Of a DNA stretch of 64,000 bases, positions 35,824-44,633 are shown piece by piece. This stretch comes from JAAYUJ01 sp963698165 (lineage in GTDB: Bacteria > Desulfobacterota > Syntrophobacteria > Syntrophobacterales > Syntrophobacteraceae). The number at the start of each line of letters is the position of its first letter. Position 1 is the first letter of the stretch. The stretch lies in the NCBI GenBank assembly GCA_963698165.1, contig CAVOPT010000014.1:43507-107506 (forward strand). Reading direction: 5' to 3'. Both the position numbers and the translations under genes were made by a program. The notes under the pieces were generated by a model, which did no database searches, had not been told where the DNA came from, and worked only from the letters and a program-made list of their open reading frames with translations.

Positions 35824-35960
35824 GGTCAATGTCCATCTCTCAGCCACACTGGAACAAACAACTGCCCTGCGCAGTCCCGTCTTCGCTTTCGCTTGTTCCC
35901 GCAACGTCGGCACCCGCCTTCTCCTCAATGGTTTATGAGCGTCCGGGCACCCGGCCGGTT

Positions 35961-38345
35961 TCACGCAATTTTGCCCGCTTCCGCCAAGCCCCATTGCCAA
36001 TTGCGAATTTCCGGCATGTCTTCGCCGTGTTTGCGGATGTAGTTCTTGTGGTCCAGCAGTTTGTCGCGGAGAAACTGTTTGGAGTAAGCGGCCCGCGAGC
36101 CCAAGCTCGGCACTCGATCGATGACATCGCCGACCAGATGGAAACGGTCGAGATCGTTCAAAACCACCATGTCAAAAGGGGTGGTGGTCGTTCCCTCTTC
36201 CTTGTACCCCCGGACGTGCAGGTTCTTGCTATTGGTTCGACGATATGTCAGGCGATGGATCAGCCAGGGATAGCCGTGGAAGGCAAAGATGACGGGTTTG
36301 TCCTTGGTGAACAGAACATCGAAGTCCTTGTCGCTTAGACCATGGGGATGTTCGCTCTGCGGCTGCAGCGTCATCAAGTTCACCACATTGATGACGCGAA
36401 TCTTCAGTTCCGGGAAGTGCTGTCGCAGCATCTCGACGGCGGCGAGCGTTTCCAGCGTCGGCACATCGCCCGCGCAGGCCATCACCACATCGGGGTCGCT
36501 GTTCTCATCGTTGCTGGCCCATTTCCAGATGCCAAGCCCTGCGGTGCAGTGTTTAACGGCCGAATCCATATCCAGCCATTGCAGCTCCAGCTCTTTGCCC
36601 GCGACGATGACATTGACGTAATCGCGGCTGCGCAAGCAATGGTCCGTCACCGACAGCAGAGTGTTGGCATCCGGCGGCAGATACACACGGATGACTTCGG
36701 CCTTCTTGTTCACCACGTGGTCGATGAACCCGGGGTCTTGATGGCTGAATCCATTGTGGTCCTGCCGCCACACGAGCGAGGTGAGCAGGTAGTTCAGCGA
36801 TGCGATGGAGCGTCGCCACGGGATGTTTCGCGTCACCTTGAGCCATTTGGCGTGCTGGTTAAACATTGAATCCACGATGTGAATGAACGCCTCGTAGCAG
36901 GAGAAGAGACCATGTCGGCCCGTGAGGAGATAGCCTTCCAGCCAGCCCTGGCATAAATGTTCGCTCAGCACCTCCATCACCCGCCCGTCGGGCGAAATGT
37001 GATCGTCGGTTTTCAGAATCTCGGCGGTAGAGACACGGTCCGTGATCTCGAACAGGTTCGTCAGGCGGTTCGACGCCGTCTCGTCGGGACCAACGACTCG
37101 GAAATTGCGGCTCTCCCAATTCAGCTTCATCACGTCCCGAAGGAATGCTCCCATGATACGGGTCGCTTCCGCCGTGACCGTGCCGGGATGCGGAACGTCA
37201 ACAGCGTAGTCCCGAAAATCCGGCATCTTCAGGTCACGAAGCAGAATCCCTCCGTTGGCATGAGGGTTGGCCCCCATGCGCTGTTCACCATTGGGCGCCA
37301 GTTCGGCCAGTTCGGCGATGAGGTTGCCCTTCTCGTCGAAAAGCTCTTCGGCCCTGTAACTCCTCATCCATTGTTCAAGCATTTCCAGATGCCCGGGCTT
37401 TGTGGCCAGCTCGGCCAGCGGCACCTGGTGAGCCCTCCAGGTGCCTTCGACGGGCAGCCCGTCTACCTCCTTGGGACCGGTCCAGCCTTTGGGCGTGCGG
37501 AAAATGATCATCGGCCACTGAGGCCGTGTCTTGAATCCGTTGGTGCGCGCCTCCGTCTGGATCTGTTTGATCTCGGCTACGATCGCGTCAAGTGTTGCCG
37601 CCAGAAGCTGGTGGACTTCGTCGGGATCGGTCCCCTCAACCAAATAGGGCTTGTACCCGTAACCCCGGAAAAGCTGTTCCAGTTCCTCCTGACTGATGCG
37701 TGCCAGCACCGTGGGGTTGGCGATCTTGTAGCCGTTGAGATGCAGGATAGGCAGAACGGCCCCGTCGCAGACAGGATTCAGGAATTTGTTCGAGTGCCAA
37801 CTGGTTGCCAGCGGCCCGGTCTCCGCCTCGCCATCACCCACGACACAGGCGACCAGAAGGTCTGGATTGTCGAACGCAGCGCCATATGCGTGTGCCAGGG
37901 AGTAGCCGAGCTCGCCGCCTTCATTGATGGAACCCGGCGTTTCCGGGGCCACGTGGCTGGGGATGCCTCCGGGAAAAGAGAACTGGGTGAACAATCGTTT
38001 CATGCCCTGCTCATCCCGGGAGATGTTTGGGTACAACTCGCTGTAGGTGCCCTCCAGATAGGTGTTTGCCACCAAGCCGGGTCCACCGTGACCGGGGCCG
38101 GTGACCATGATCACGTTCAGGTCATATTTTTTGATGATCCGGTTGAGATGCACATAGATGAAGTTCAACCCCGGCGTGGTGCCCCAATGGCCAAGCAGTC
38201 GAGGCTTCACATGCTCCAACTTCAATGGCTCTTTCAACAGTGGATTGTCGTAAAGATAGATTTGGCCGACCGACAGGTAGTTCGCGGCTCGCCAGTAGGC
38301 GTTCATCTTCTGGAGCAGTTCTGCGGAAAGCGTCTTTGTCGTCAT
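35961..38345 (-). CDS. xfp: phosphoketolase (xylulose-5-P / fructose-6-P)
   Basis: Protein of 794 aa, full family length, from the ATG at 38345 (GGGAGAACGG upstream). It has the Xfp N-terminal TPP domain ('YLSVGQIYLYDNPLL', 'GPGHGGPG', 'GDGEAETGPLA', 'HLNGYKIANPT'), the middle domain ('SRNFRVVGPDETASNRL') and the C-terminal domain ('RVINVVNLMTLQP', 'HGYPWLIHRLTYRRTN'). It splits xylulose-5-P or fructose-6-P with phosphate into acetyl-P plus a triose or tetrose phosphate. Acetyl-P could feed an acetate kinase, but the ackA genes here are broken. The start lies right after a leftover ackA tail. Confidence 0.95.
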   Translation of the reverse strand: MTTKTLSAELLQKMNAYWRAANYLSVGQIYLYDNPLLKEPLKLEHVKPRLLGHWGTTPGLNFIYVHLNRIIKKYDLNVIMVTGPGHGGPGLVANTYLEGTYSELYPNISRDEQGMKRLFTQFSFPGGIPSHVAPETPGSINEGGELGYSLAHAYGAAFDNPDLLVACVVGDGEAETGPLATSWHSNKFLNPVCDGAVLPILHLNGYKIANPTVLARISQEELEQLFRGYGYKPYLVEGTDPDEVHQLLAATLDAIVAEIKQIQTEARTNGFKTRPQWPMIIFRTPKGWTGPKEVDGLPVEGTWRAHQVPLAELATKPGHLEMLEQWMRSYRAEELFDEKGNLIAELAELAPNGEQRMGANPHANGGILLRDLKMPDFRDYAVDVPHPGTVTAEATRIMGAFLRDVMKLNWESRNFRVVGPDETASNRLTNLFEITDRVSTAEILKTDDHISPDGRVMEVLSEHLCQGWLEGYLLTGRHGLFSCYEAFIHIVDSMFNQHAKWLKVTRNIPWRRSIASLNYLLTSLVWRQDHNGFSHQDPGFIDHVVNKKAEVIRVYLPPDANTLLSVTDHCLRSRDYVNVIVAGKELELQWLDMDSAVKHCTAGLGIWKWASNDENSDPDVVMACAGDVPTLETLAAVEMLRQHFPELKIRVINVVNLMTLQPQSEHPHGLSDKDFDVLFTKDKPVIFAFHGYPWLIHRLTYRRTNSKNLHVRGYKEEGTTTTPFDMVVLNDLDRFHLVGDVIDRVPSLGSRAAYSKQFLRDKLLDHKNYIRKHGEDMPEIRNWQWGLAEAGKIA

Positions 38346-38455
38346 AGTTCCGTTCTCCCTTTTTGCGACAGGGCCGAGAACGCGGCAAACCGTCTTGGCG
38401 GCCATCTGTGCTTCGTCCGTGCGAATGACGCGGACCTTAACCCGGCCGGCCCCTA
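38346..38455 (-). pseudogene. acetate kinase 3'-end remnant upstream of xfp
   Basis: Read on the minus strand: 'VLGAGRVKVRVIRTDEAQMA', then 'AKTVCRVLGPVAKREN'. This matches the conserved end of acetate kinase ('V.VRVIRTDEE..IA..'), as also seen at the end of the ackA gene at 48.4 kb. The body of the gene is gone. The remnant runs in frame into the xfp start with no stop between. Confidence 0.65.
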
Positions 38456-38526
38456 ATACGCGCCCATCCGGCGTAGCCGTTCCGGAGTGAGCGCCCTTCC
38501 TTTTGTTTTCATGTTTCGCAACTCAA

Positions 38527-38880
38527 TCACAGCCCCACTTTACGCAGCCGCAAGACTTTGCCCCTGGTTTCACGTTCGCCGGCGGCAAGCGCGCCCGCCG
38601 CATAAATTCCCAAGACGATTCCCACATCACCCACCGCCGCCCGCGTGCATAGACCGAGCGTGCTCGCCCAGGAATTTCCCGCCGTTTCGACGTAGGCGGG
38701 CATCTGCGCCATTTCCCAGATTTCGTTCAACACGAGGCTCGCTAACACCGCGGTCGCAAAGAACCGCACCAACCCCCGCCAAGGCTGGCTGGAATGTGAG
38801 TTGGATGTGCGGTCTCCAAAGTTTCCAGCTTGGTTGGCGTGGAGATTGTGCTGCGATGGGTTGTGGCGCTCAGCAATCAT
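38527..38880 (-). CDS. small membrane protein, unknown
   Basis: Protein of 117 aa from the ATG at 38880 (GGAAGAGAA upstream). Its start overlaps the stop of the DedA-PAP2 gene by 4 nt. It has a polar N-terminus, then two likely membrane helices ('FFATAVLASLVLNEIWEMAQ' and 'VGDVGIVLGIYAAGALAAGE'). I do not recognise a family; coupling to the DedA-PAP2 protein suggests a shared membrane role. Confidence 0.6.
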   Translation of the reverse strand: MIAERHNPSQHNLHANQAGNFGDRTSNSHSSQPWRGLVRFFATAVLASLVLNEIWEMAQMPAYVETAGNSWASTLGLCTRAAVGDVGIVLGIYAAGALAAGERETRGKVLRLRKVGL

Positions 38881-40397
38881 TTCTCTTCCTTCCTTTCCCG
38901 GCAGCATTCAATCCTCTTGGCCTCCGTGAGGATTTTCCCCTCCGAAGGCTCGGCGGATCCTGCTTGGACTGGCGACCAGCTTGAGAAATCGGTTTCACCG
39001 CAATCTGCACGGGTCTCGCCACTCCTATTGCGCCGGCGAGCGCGGCTTCGACGCAAGGTATCCACCGCAGTAAGAGAAAACGCCAGCCAAGCCGAGCCCG
39101 CCGCGGCGGCTCCCAGCACATCACTCAGATAATGAGCACCCAGGTACACACGGCTAAAGCCGACCAGAAGTACCATGACGAACGCTCCGAGGACTGCCCC
39201 CACTTGCCAGCGCCAGGCTTCGAGCGCGATGACCGCAAAGGCGGCCAGCACGCCATACAGCAACGTGGCCGACATCGTGTGGCCGCTGGGAAAACTGTAG
39301 CCGTGGAAGATCAGGAACGAATCCGTGAAACTGGGGCGTTGACGATGGAAGGCAATTTTCAGCAAAACGTTCAGGACCATGCCACCGGGCAGGACGAGCA
39401 CCAACGCCAGCAACCGAAGCCAGCACCGCTTCCAGCACAAGACGAGCGCGGTAACCATCCCAACGCCCATCACCCAGGTGGGCGAGGCGAGGCTGGTCAC
39501 GAGCTGCATCGTCATCGTCAGTCCGGGAGTCCGGCGCTCGTGGAACCACTCCGCGACGTTCTTGTCGATGACGGTCAGCGGGTCACCGGCCACCACGTCT
39601 TGGGCGATGTCACCGAACAGCCAGGACGCGCCGATGAGGAGCAGGACACCAATCGACAGATGAAGTCCCAGATAGCCGCGGGGCGAGAGACGATCGAGAA
39701 GGAATTCCAGTTGGGGAGCAAACCGTCGGCGCAGGGTTGCCACGCTCCGATGTTCCGCCACCGCCTGCCACCGCCGCTTGACATCTGCCTCGTGCCGCGC
39801 CAGCCAGCGTCCGAGCCATCCCAAGGCGATGGCGAGCAGCAGGGCGCCTCCGATGATTTCGCTGGCGCGACCAATCCATTTCGCGGCCACACGCCAGGTC
39901 TCCCCTGCTAGATAGCCAAGCGAGACGAACACGGTCGCCCAGACGATGCAGCCCACCGCATTGAAGAGGAGGAACTTCAGATAGCGCATGCGGCGGGCAC
40001 CAGCGACGAAGGGCATCAGCGCCCGCAACAGATGCAGGAAATGACTGCCGAAAACGGCCTTGCCGCCATGGCGCACGAAGAAACCATCCACGCGATCCAG
40101 ATGCTCCTGACGCAGCCCAAACCGTCCCCCATGTTTCAGCAGCCATACTCGTCCCAGACGACGTCCTAGTTCGTAGCCGATGCTGTCACCGAGAATAGCG
40201 GCGATGGAGATCACAAAGATGAGGACCCTCAGATCGAGCAAACCTTGTTCCGCAACGAATCCTCCCACCAGCACCAGGCTCTCGCCCGGCATGAACAAGC
40301 CCAGCAACGCCTGGCATTCCAGCGCCACGACAATAAAGATGACGAGGTAACCCCAATGACCGAGGTGGCCTACCAAATTGATCAAGTGATCGAGCAT
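38877..40397 (-). CDS. DedA-PAP2 fusion membrane protein
   Basis: Protein of 506 aa from the ATG at 40397. Residues 1-200 are a DedA/SNARE-associated domain ('GLFMPGESLVLVGGFVAEQG', 'FGSHFLHLLRALMPFVAGAR'). After a linker the C-terminal half is a PAP2 phosphatase: 'KIAFHRQRP', 'SFPSGHTM', and 'SRVYLGAHYLSDVLGA', which are the three phosphatase signatures. The pair suggests flipping and dephosphorylating a lipid phosphate such as undecaprenyl-PP or a phospholipid. The C-terminal tail is polar. Confidence 0.88.
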   Translation of the reverse strand: MLDHLINLVGHLGHWGYLVIFIVVALECQALLGLFMPGESLVLVGGFVAEQGLLDLRVLIFVISIAAILGDSIGYELGRRLGRVWLLKHGGRFGLRQEHLDRVDGFFVRHGGKAVFGSHFLHLLRALMPFVAGARRMRYLKFLLFNAVGCIVWATVFVSLGYLAGETWRVAAKWIGRASEIIGGALLLAIALGWLGRWLARHEADVKRRWQAVAEHRSVATLRRRFAPQLEFLLDRLSPRGYLGLHLSIGVLLLIGASWLFGDIAQDVVAGDPLTVIDKNVAEWFHERRTPGLTMTMQLVTSLASPTWVMGVGMVTALVLCWKRCWLRLLALVLVLPGGMVLNVLLKIAFHRQRPSFTDSFLIFHGYSFPSGHTMSATLLYGVLAAFAVIALEAWRWQVGAVLGAFVMVLLVGFSRVYLGAHYLSDVLGAAAAGSAWLAFSLTAVDTLRRSRARRRNRSGETRADCGETDFSSWSPVQAGSAEPSEGKILTEAKRIECCRERKEEK

Positions 40398-40561
40398 GAC
40401 TCTGCTTCGCCTTCTGAGGGCGGGATGGGGTGTTGACCCCACCGGAGATTGTGGGAGGACAGCGCCAACGTGTGATCCGGCGCCGTCACCTCCTCGTTAC
40501 ACCCGGTAGGCTGACCGCGAATTCGCTTTCCATGCACCTCGATGCGCCGGGAAGCTCTGCA

Positions 40562-41020
40562 CTACGCGACCTTGTGAAATTCCTTTTTGACCAGCATGAT
40601 GGAACAGGGCATCTTGCGTATCAGATCCTCATTGTCACGGCCAAATAGAAAGTGCTCGATACGCCCTTCCTCGTGGGCCAACATGATGAGCAAGTCGATA
40701 TTTTCTTCCTTGACCATCTTTATGATCTCATCAGAGGGGTTCCCTTCTTTCATGACTGCTTTGATAGCGAGACCCTGTGTCTCTTCAGCTTGAATGATGT
40801 GATCGATGTCCTCCCTGAATGTTTCCTGCAATCTTTCATATTCCATCTGCAAAGAGGGAATCCCAAGGTTCCAACCTTCCAGGCTGAAAGGATTATGCAT
40901 GACATGAACCACAAAGAGCTCTGCTCCGTATTTTTGAGCAAGCGAAACTCCGTATTGAACGGCTTTTTGACAATGTTTCGTTGATCTGCTCACGACCAGA
41001 ATCCGATTGACATCTTTCAT
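40562..41020 (-). CDS. universal stress protein (UspA family)
   Basis: Protein of 152 aa. It has a UspA fold: 'NRILVVSRSTKHCQKAVQYG', 'LAQKYGAELFVVHVM', 'VKEENIDLLIMLAHEEG', and the end 'MPCSIMLVKKE'. The usual ATP-binding G-x2-G-x9-G(S/T) motif is weak ('AHEEGRIEHFLFGRDNEDLI'), so it may not bind ATP. Cytoplasmic, stress-related; it stands alone downstream of the long leftward operon. Confidence 0.88.
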   Translation of the reverse strand: MKDVNRILVVSRSTKHCQKAVQYGVSLAQKYGAELFVVHVMHNPFSLEGWNLGIPSLQMEYERLQETFREDIDHIIQAEETQGLAIKAVMKEGNPSDEIIKMVKEENIDLLIMLAHEEGRIEHFLFGRDNEDLIRKMPCSIMLVKKEFHKVA

Positions 41021-41253
41021 TGCCTGTCTCCTTAGTGGGGAAATCTATCTCTCATGAGTCTAAGTTATGTCGAATCACTGCAGAAGCAGCCATGCGAATT
41101 CAGGGGAACTCCTTTCATTGATGACGATGAGGCCCCCTGGACCGGTTTTCACGGTGAAGGGGCCGAAGGGAGTGCGCTCTGGCTCTTCATTTCGTGTTGC
41201 CGTCGGCGTCGCGTTCCAGAAACCAAACAACAGTACACCCAGCACCTGGTAAC

Positions 41254-41766
41254 TTACGGGTGCACCACGAGATCTTCCTTGCCCGTGGACTCCAGGATCG
41301 ACTTGGCCTTTGCGACGTCGTCGGCCGAGCCGTGGGCCATGACCAGGAACTTATCCGACTTCAGGGCGGTCTCGTACTTGATAATGCTGTCCTTGGGGAT
41401 TCCGAGGCTATAGAGTCCAGCGCCCAGAGCGCTCAGCCCTCCGGTCACGGCAGCGCCTTCCAGGGCACCCACGATCATCATCACCAAGGGACCCAGCACC
41501 ACCAGTTGGCCCAAACCGGGGATGACGAAGAAGGCCGAGCCGAACAGCATCCCCCACAGGCCTCCCCAAAAGGCCCCAAGCCTCCCCCAGAACTTCATCC
41601 GGTCCCCTGCATTGTAGAACCCGACGACATTCTCCTCGGTGTGGTAGTCCTTCCCCACCACTGAGAGCTTTTTCATGTCAAAGCCCGATTTCTGGAGCTC
41701 TTTGACCGCGGCTTCGGCCTCGGTGTGGGTCTTGTAGATTCCAACGACTGCGTTCTGATTGCTCAT
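41254..41766 (-). CDS. general stress protein 17M-like / YflT-domain membrane protein
   Basis: Protein of 170 aa. AAAGGAGGAATG gives the start. It opens with a ferredoxin-like domain 'AVVGIYKTHTEAEAAVKELQ', 'SGFDMKKLSVVGKDY', then two or three Gly-rich hydrophobic helices ('FWGGLWGMLFGSAFFVIPGL' on), and ends 'KFLVMAHGSADDVAKAKSIL'. Proteins of this kind are stress-induced in many bacteria. It follows the chimeric xfp gene after 56 nt and may be the last gene of that operon. Confidence 0.78.
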   Translation of the reverse strand: MSNQNAVVGIYKTHTEAEAAVKELQKSGFDMKKLSVVGKDYHTEENVVGFYNAGDRMKFWGRLGAFWGGLWGMLFGSAFFVIPGLGQLVVLGPLVMMIVGALEGAAVTGGLSALGAGLYSLGIPKDSIIKYETALKSDKFLVMAHGSADDVAKAKSILESTGKEDLVVHP

Positions 41767-41822
41767 TTCATTCCTCCTTTTGTGTTTTCAAACAGTCAAA
41801 TTCCTCCGGCAAAGCCGGGGGT

Positions 41823-43475
41823 CTACCCAAGGGCAATCTCGCCATCCGTTGCCTCGTCGTTCAATCGAAACACACGGGTAGTAACGCTGACGAATTCGCA
41901 GACCTTACCGTCGACGCACAAGGAAATCGGCGCCGCCGTCCCATCTCGCCCGCGGATCCTGAGCGAATCGCGCGTCAGCCGCAGATCGAGTGAATGCCCG
42001 CGGTAGCGGATGCGCATGTCGAGGCGCTCCATCTCCCGCGGCAGTTCCGGGTTGAGTCGCAGCACATCGCCTCGTACTTCGATGCCCGTCGATACGCGCT
42101 GCACCTGATCGACCGTTCCCGCCATGGCGCCGAGGTGGACGCCCTCCGCGGTGGTGCCCTGCTGGATGTCGCTCACATCGCTCTGCAGCGCTTCCGTGAA
42201 AAAGCCCATCGCGCGCTGCCGGCCGAAGACCCGGAAGTTCCGCTGCTCGGCATTCAGCTTCGCGACATCGCGCAGGAAAGGTCCGAGCACATGCGTGTCG
42301 CCAATGCCGGGCGCTCCGGGTGCCGGCACGTTGGCTGCGTAGTCACGGAAATCCGGCATGCGCAGGTCGCGGAGCAACATGCCGCCGTTGGCGTGGAGGT
42401 TCGCGCCCATGCGGCGTTCACCCTTGGGCGCCAGTTCGGCCAGTTCCGGCTTCAAGCGGCCCTGCGAATCGAAGAGTTCCTCCGGGCGGTAGCTTCTCAG
42501 CCAGTCTTCCAGCAGCTTGAGGTGTTCGGGATGGGCGGCCGGGTCGGAGAGCGGCACCTGGTGCGCCCGGAAGGTGCCCTCGATCTGCAGACCATCGACG
42601 ACTTTCGGCCGCGTCCAACCTTTGGGCGACTTGAGAACAATCATCGGCCAGCGCGGACGTGTGAGGTCGGCATGGACGCGCCCATTTTCCTGGATTTTTT
42701 TGATCTGCTCCACCTTCGTGTCGAGCGTCGCGGCCATGGCCGCATGCATCCGTTCGGGCTCATGGCCCTCGACGAAGTAGGGCGTCCACCCGTAGCCGCG
42801 GAACAACTGTTCCAATTCCTCATGCTCGATGCGGGCCAGAATGGTCGGGTTGGCAATCTTGTAGCCGTTCAGATGCAGGATCGGCAGCACCGCACCGTCG
42901 GTGGCCGGATTGAGAAACTTGTTGGAATGCCACGCGGTGGCCAGCGGACCTGTCTCCGCCTCGCCGTCGCCGACGACGCAGGCGGAGACGAGATCGGGAT
43001 TGTCGAACACCGCCCCGAACGAACGACTAAGCGAATAGCCCAGCTCGCCTCCCTCGTGGATCGAGCCCGGGCACTCCGGCGATGCGTGGCTGGGAATGCC
43101 TCCGGGAAACGAAAACTGAACAAAGAGCTTTCGCAGCCCGGCCTCATCCTGGCTGATATCGGGATAGATCTCGCTGTAAGAGCCCTCGAGATACGTGTTG
43201 CCCACGACGGCCGGGCCGCCGTGCCCGGGGCCAGAGACGTAGATCATGTCGAGGTCGTATTTTTTGATGACCCGGTTCAAGTGCACGCAAATGAAGTTCT
43301 GCCCGGGGGTCGTGCCCCAGTGCCCCAGCAGCAGGTGCTTCACATCCGCGAGCGTCAGCGGCCGCTTCAGCAGCGGATTGTCGTAAAGATAAATCTGGCC
43401 GACCGACAGGTAGTTCGCCGCGCGCCAGTAGGCAACCATCTTGTGGGGCAGTTGGGCAGAGAATGGTTCAATCAT
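41823..43475 (-). CDS. chimeric ORF: phosphoketolase N-terminus fused to GH65 C-terminus
   Basis: Open frame of 550 aa. Residues 1 to about 417 match the N-terminal two thirds of phosphoketolase, parallel to the intact copy at 36-38 kb, up to 'LNAEQRNFRVFG'. From 'RQRAMGFFTEALQSDVSDIQ' onward it matches the end of a glycoside hydrolase family 65 phosphorylase ('GTTAEGVHLGAMAGTVDQVQ', 'GDVLRLNPELP', 'IRYRGHSLDL'). The join is in frame near 42225. The Xfp pyrimidine-binding and C-terminal domains and the GH65 catalytic barrel are missing, so neither activity is expected. It follows the ABC permease gene after 27 nt. Confidence 0.88.
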   Translation of the reverse strand: MIEPFSAQLPHKMVAYWRAANYLSVGQIYLYDNPLLKRPLTLADVKHLLLGHWGTTPGQNFICVHLNRVIKKYDLDMIYVSGPGHGGPAVVGNTYLEGSYSEIYPDISQDEAGLRKLFVQFSFPGGIPSHASPECPGSIHEGGELGYSLSRSFGAVFDNPDLVSACVVGDGEAETGPLATAWHSNKFLNPATDGAVLPILHLNGYKIANPTILARIEHEELEQLFRGYGWTPYFVEGHEPERMHAAMAATLDTKVEQIKKIQENGRVHADLTRPRWPMIVLKSPKGWTRPKVVDGLQIEGTFRAHQVPLSDPAAHPEHLKLLEDWLRSYRPEELFDSQGRLKPELAELAPKGERRMGANLHANGGMLLRDLRMPDFRDYAANVPAPGAPGIGDTHVLGPFLRDVAKLNAEQRNFRVFGRQRAMGFFTEALQSDVSDIQQGTTAEGVHLGAMAGTVDQVQRVSTGIEVRGDVLRLNPELPREMERLDMRIRYRGHSLDLRLTRDSLRIRGRDGTAAPISLCVDGKVCEFVSVTTRVFRLNDEATDGEIALG

Positions 43476-43502
43476 TGGTTCGTATCCTCATGTAGATAGT
43501 TG

Positions 43503-44633
43503 TTATTCTGCCAGAGTCACGGTCTTTCGGAATCGCAGCAGGGCCAAGGCGAAGAACGCCGCGCCGATGCCGGCCACGGCAGCGAAGTACGGCCACACGA
43601 CGTCGAATCCTGCACCGCGGTAAAGAATCGCCTGCGCGAGCCGGACGTAGTGCGTCGAGGGAAATGCCTCCATGGATCGCTGCACTCCCACTGGCATCGA
43701 CTCCAGCGGCGTATTTCCACCGGAGAGAACAACCATCGGCAGCACCACCAGGATAAAGAGCAGTCCAAACTGCGGCATCGATCGTGCGAGCGTGGCGAGC
43801 AGGATGCCCAACGAGGTCGCCGACGCCAAATAAAGAATCGTGCCAGCGAGGAAGAGTGGCACGGAGCCGGCGATGGGCACGCCGAGCAGTCCATGCACCG
43901 TAAACCACAAGGCGCACGCCGCACCGATCAGGATCACGAGACCGTTGGCCCAGACCTTGGCCAGCATGATTTCATACGGGTGCAGCGGCATCACCAGCAG
44001 ATGCTCGACGGTGCCGTGTTCGCGTTCCCGAATCAGCGCGCCGCCGGCGATAATCATGGCCAGCATGGTGACGTTGTTGATGAGTTCCATCACGCTGACG
44101 AACCACGCGCTCGTCAGGTTGGGGTTGAACTTGATGTGCGTGGAAAGCCGCGCCACCGCAGGCGGAGCCGTGCCCGTACGATGCCCGAATTCGAGGAGTT
44201 CGTCGGACACGATGCCCTGGATGTAACTCGCACCGGCGCCGGCCTGGAGCATGGCGGTGGCATCGATGTTCACCTGAAGTTGGGGCTGCCGGCCGCGCAG
44301 CAAGTCGCGCTCGAAGTCCGGCGGAATATCCAACACGAACGTGTAGCGGCCGGCATCCATGGCGTCGTCGATCTCGGAAGCGAGAATCTCCCGGGGCTCT
44401 CTGAAATAGGGTTTGAGAAGTGCATCGGTCAGCCGTCCGGAGAGCAGGGAGTGATCTTCATCCACCACGGCGACGGAGGCATTCCGCAGCTCGGAACTGG
44501 TGCCGGTCGCCGCACTGTAGATCGCGTAGGTGAAGGCGTAAAAGACGAGCAACAGCAGCACGGTGTCGTGCCGCAGGCTGCGCAGTTCCTTGACGCCCAG
44601 ATGAAAGATGTTTTGCAGGTGTCGCACGGTCAT
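43503..44633 (-). CDS. yhhJ: ABC-2 type permease (YhhJ-like)
   Basis: Protein of 376 aa. N-terminal helix ('TVLLLLVFYAFTYAIYSAAT'), a large periplasmic domain ('VAVVDEDHSLLSGRLTDAL', 'YTFVLDIPPDFERDLL') and five further helices, as in ABC-2 drug or lipid exporters. It overlaps the RbbA-type gene by 4 nt. The order HlyD-RbbA-YhhJ equals the E. coli yhiI-rbbA-yhhJ operon. Substrate unknown. Confidence 0.88.
   Translation of the reverse strand: MTVRHLQNIFHLGVKELRSLRHDTVLLLLVFYAFTYAIYSAATGTSSELRNASVAVVDEDHSLLSGRLTDALLKPYFREPREILASEIDDAMDAGRYTFVLDIPPDFERDLLRGRQPQLQVNIDATAMLQAGAGASYIQGIVSDELLEFGHRTGTAPPAVARLSTHIKFNPNLTSAWFVSVMELINNVTMLAMIIAGGALIREREHGTVEHLLVMPLHPYEIMLAKVWANGLVILIGAACALWFTVHGLLGVPIAGSVPLFLAGTILYLASATSLGILLATLARSMPQFGLLFILVVLPMVVLSGGNTPLESMPVGVQRSMEAFPSTHYVRLAQAILYRGAGFDVVWPYFAAVAGIGAAFFALALLRFRKTVTLAE

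Noticed and set aside
41994..43499. 501-codon plus-strand frame opposite the chimeric xfp (similar frames opposite xfp, mgtA and hcp)
   Set aside because: Shadow of a well-supported gene; no start signal and no recognisable protein.
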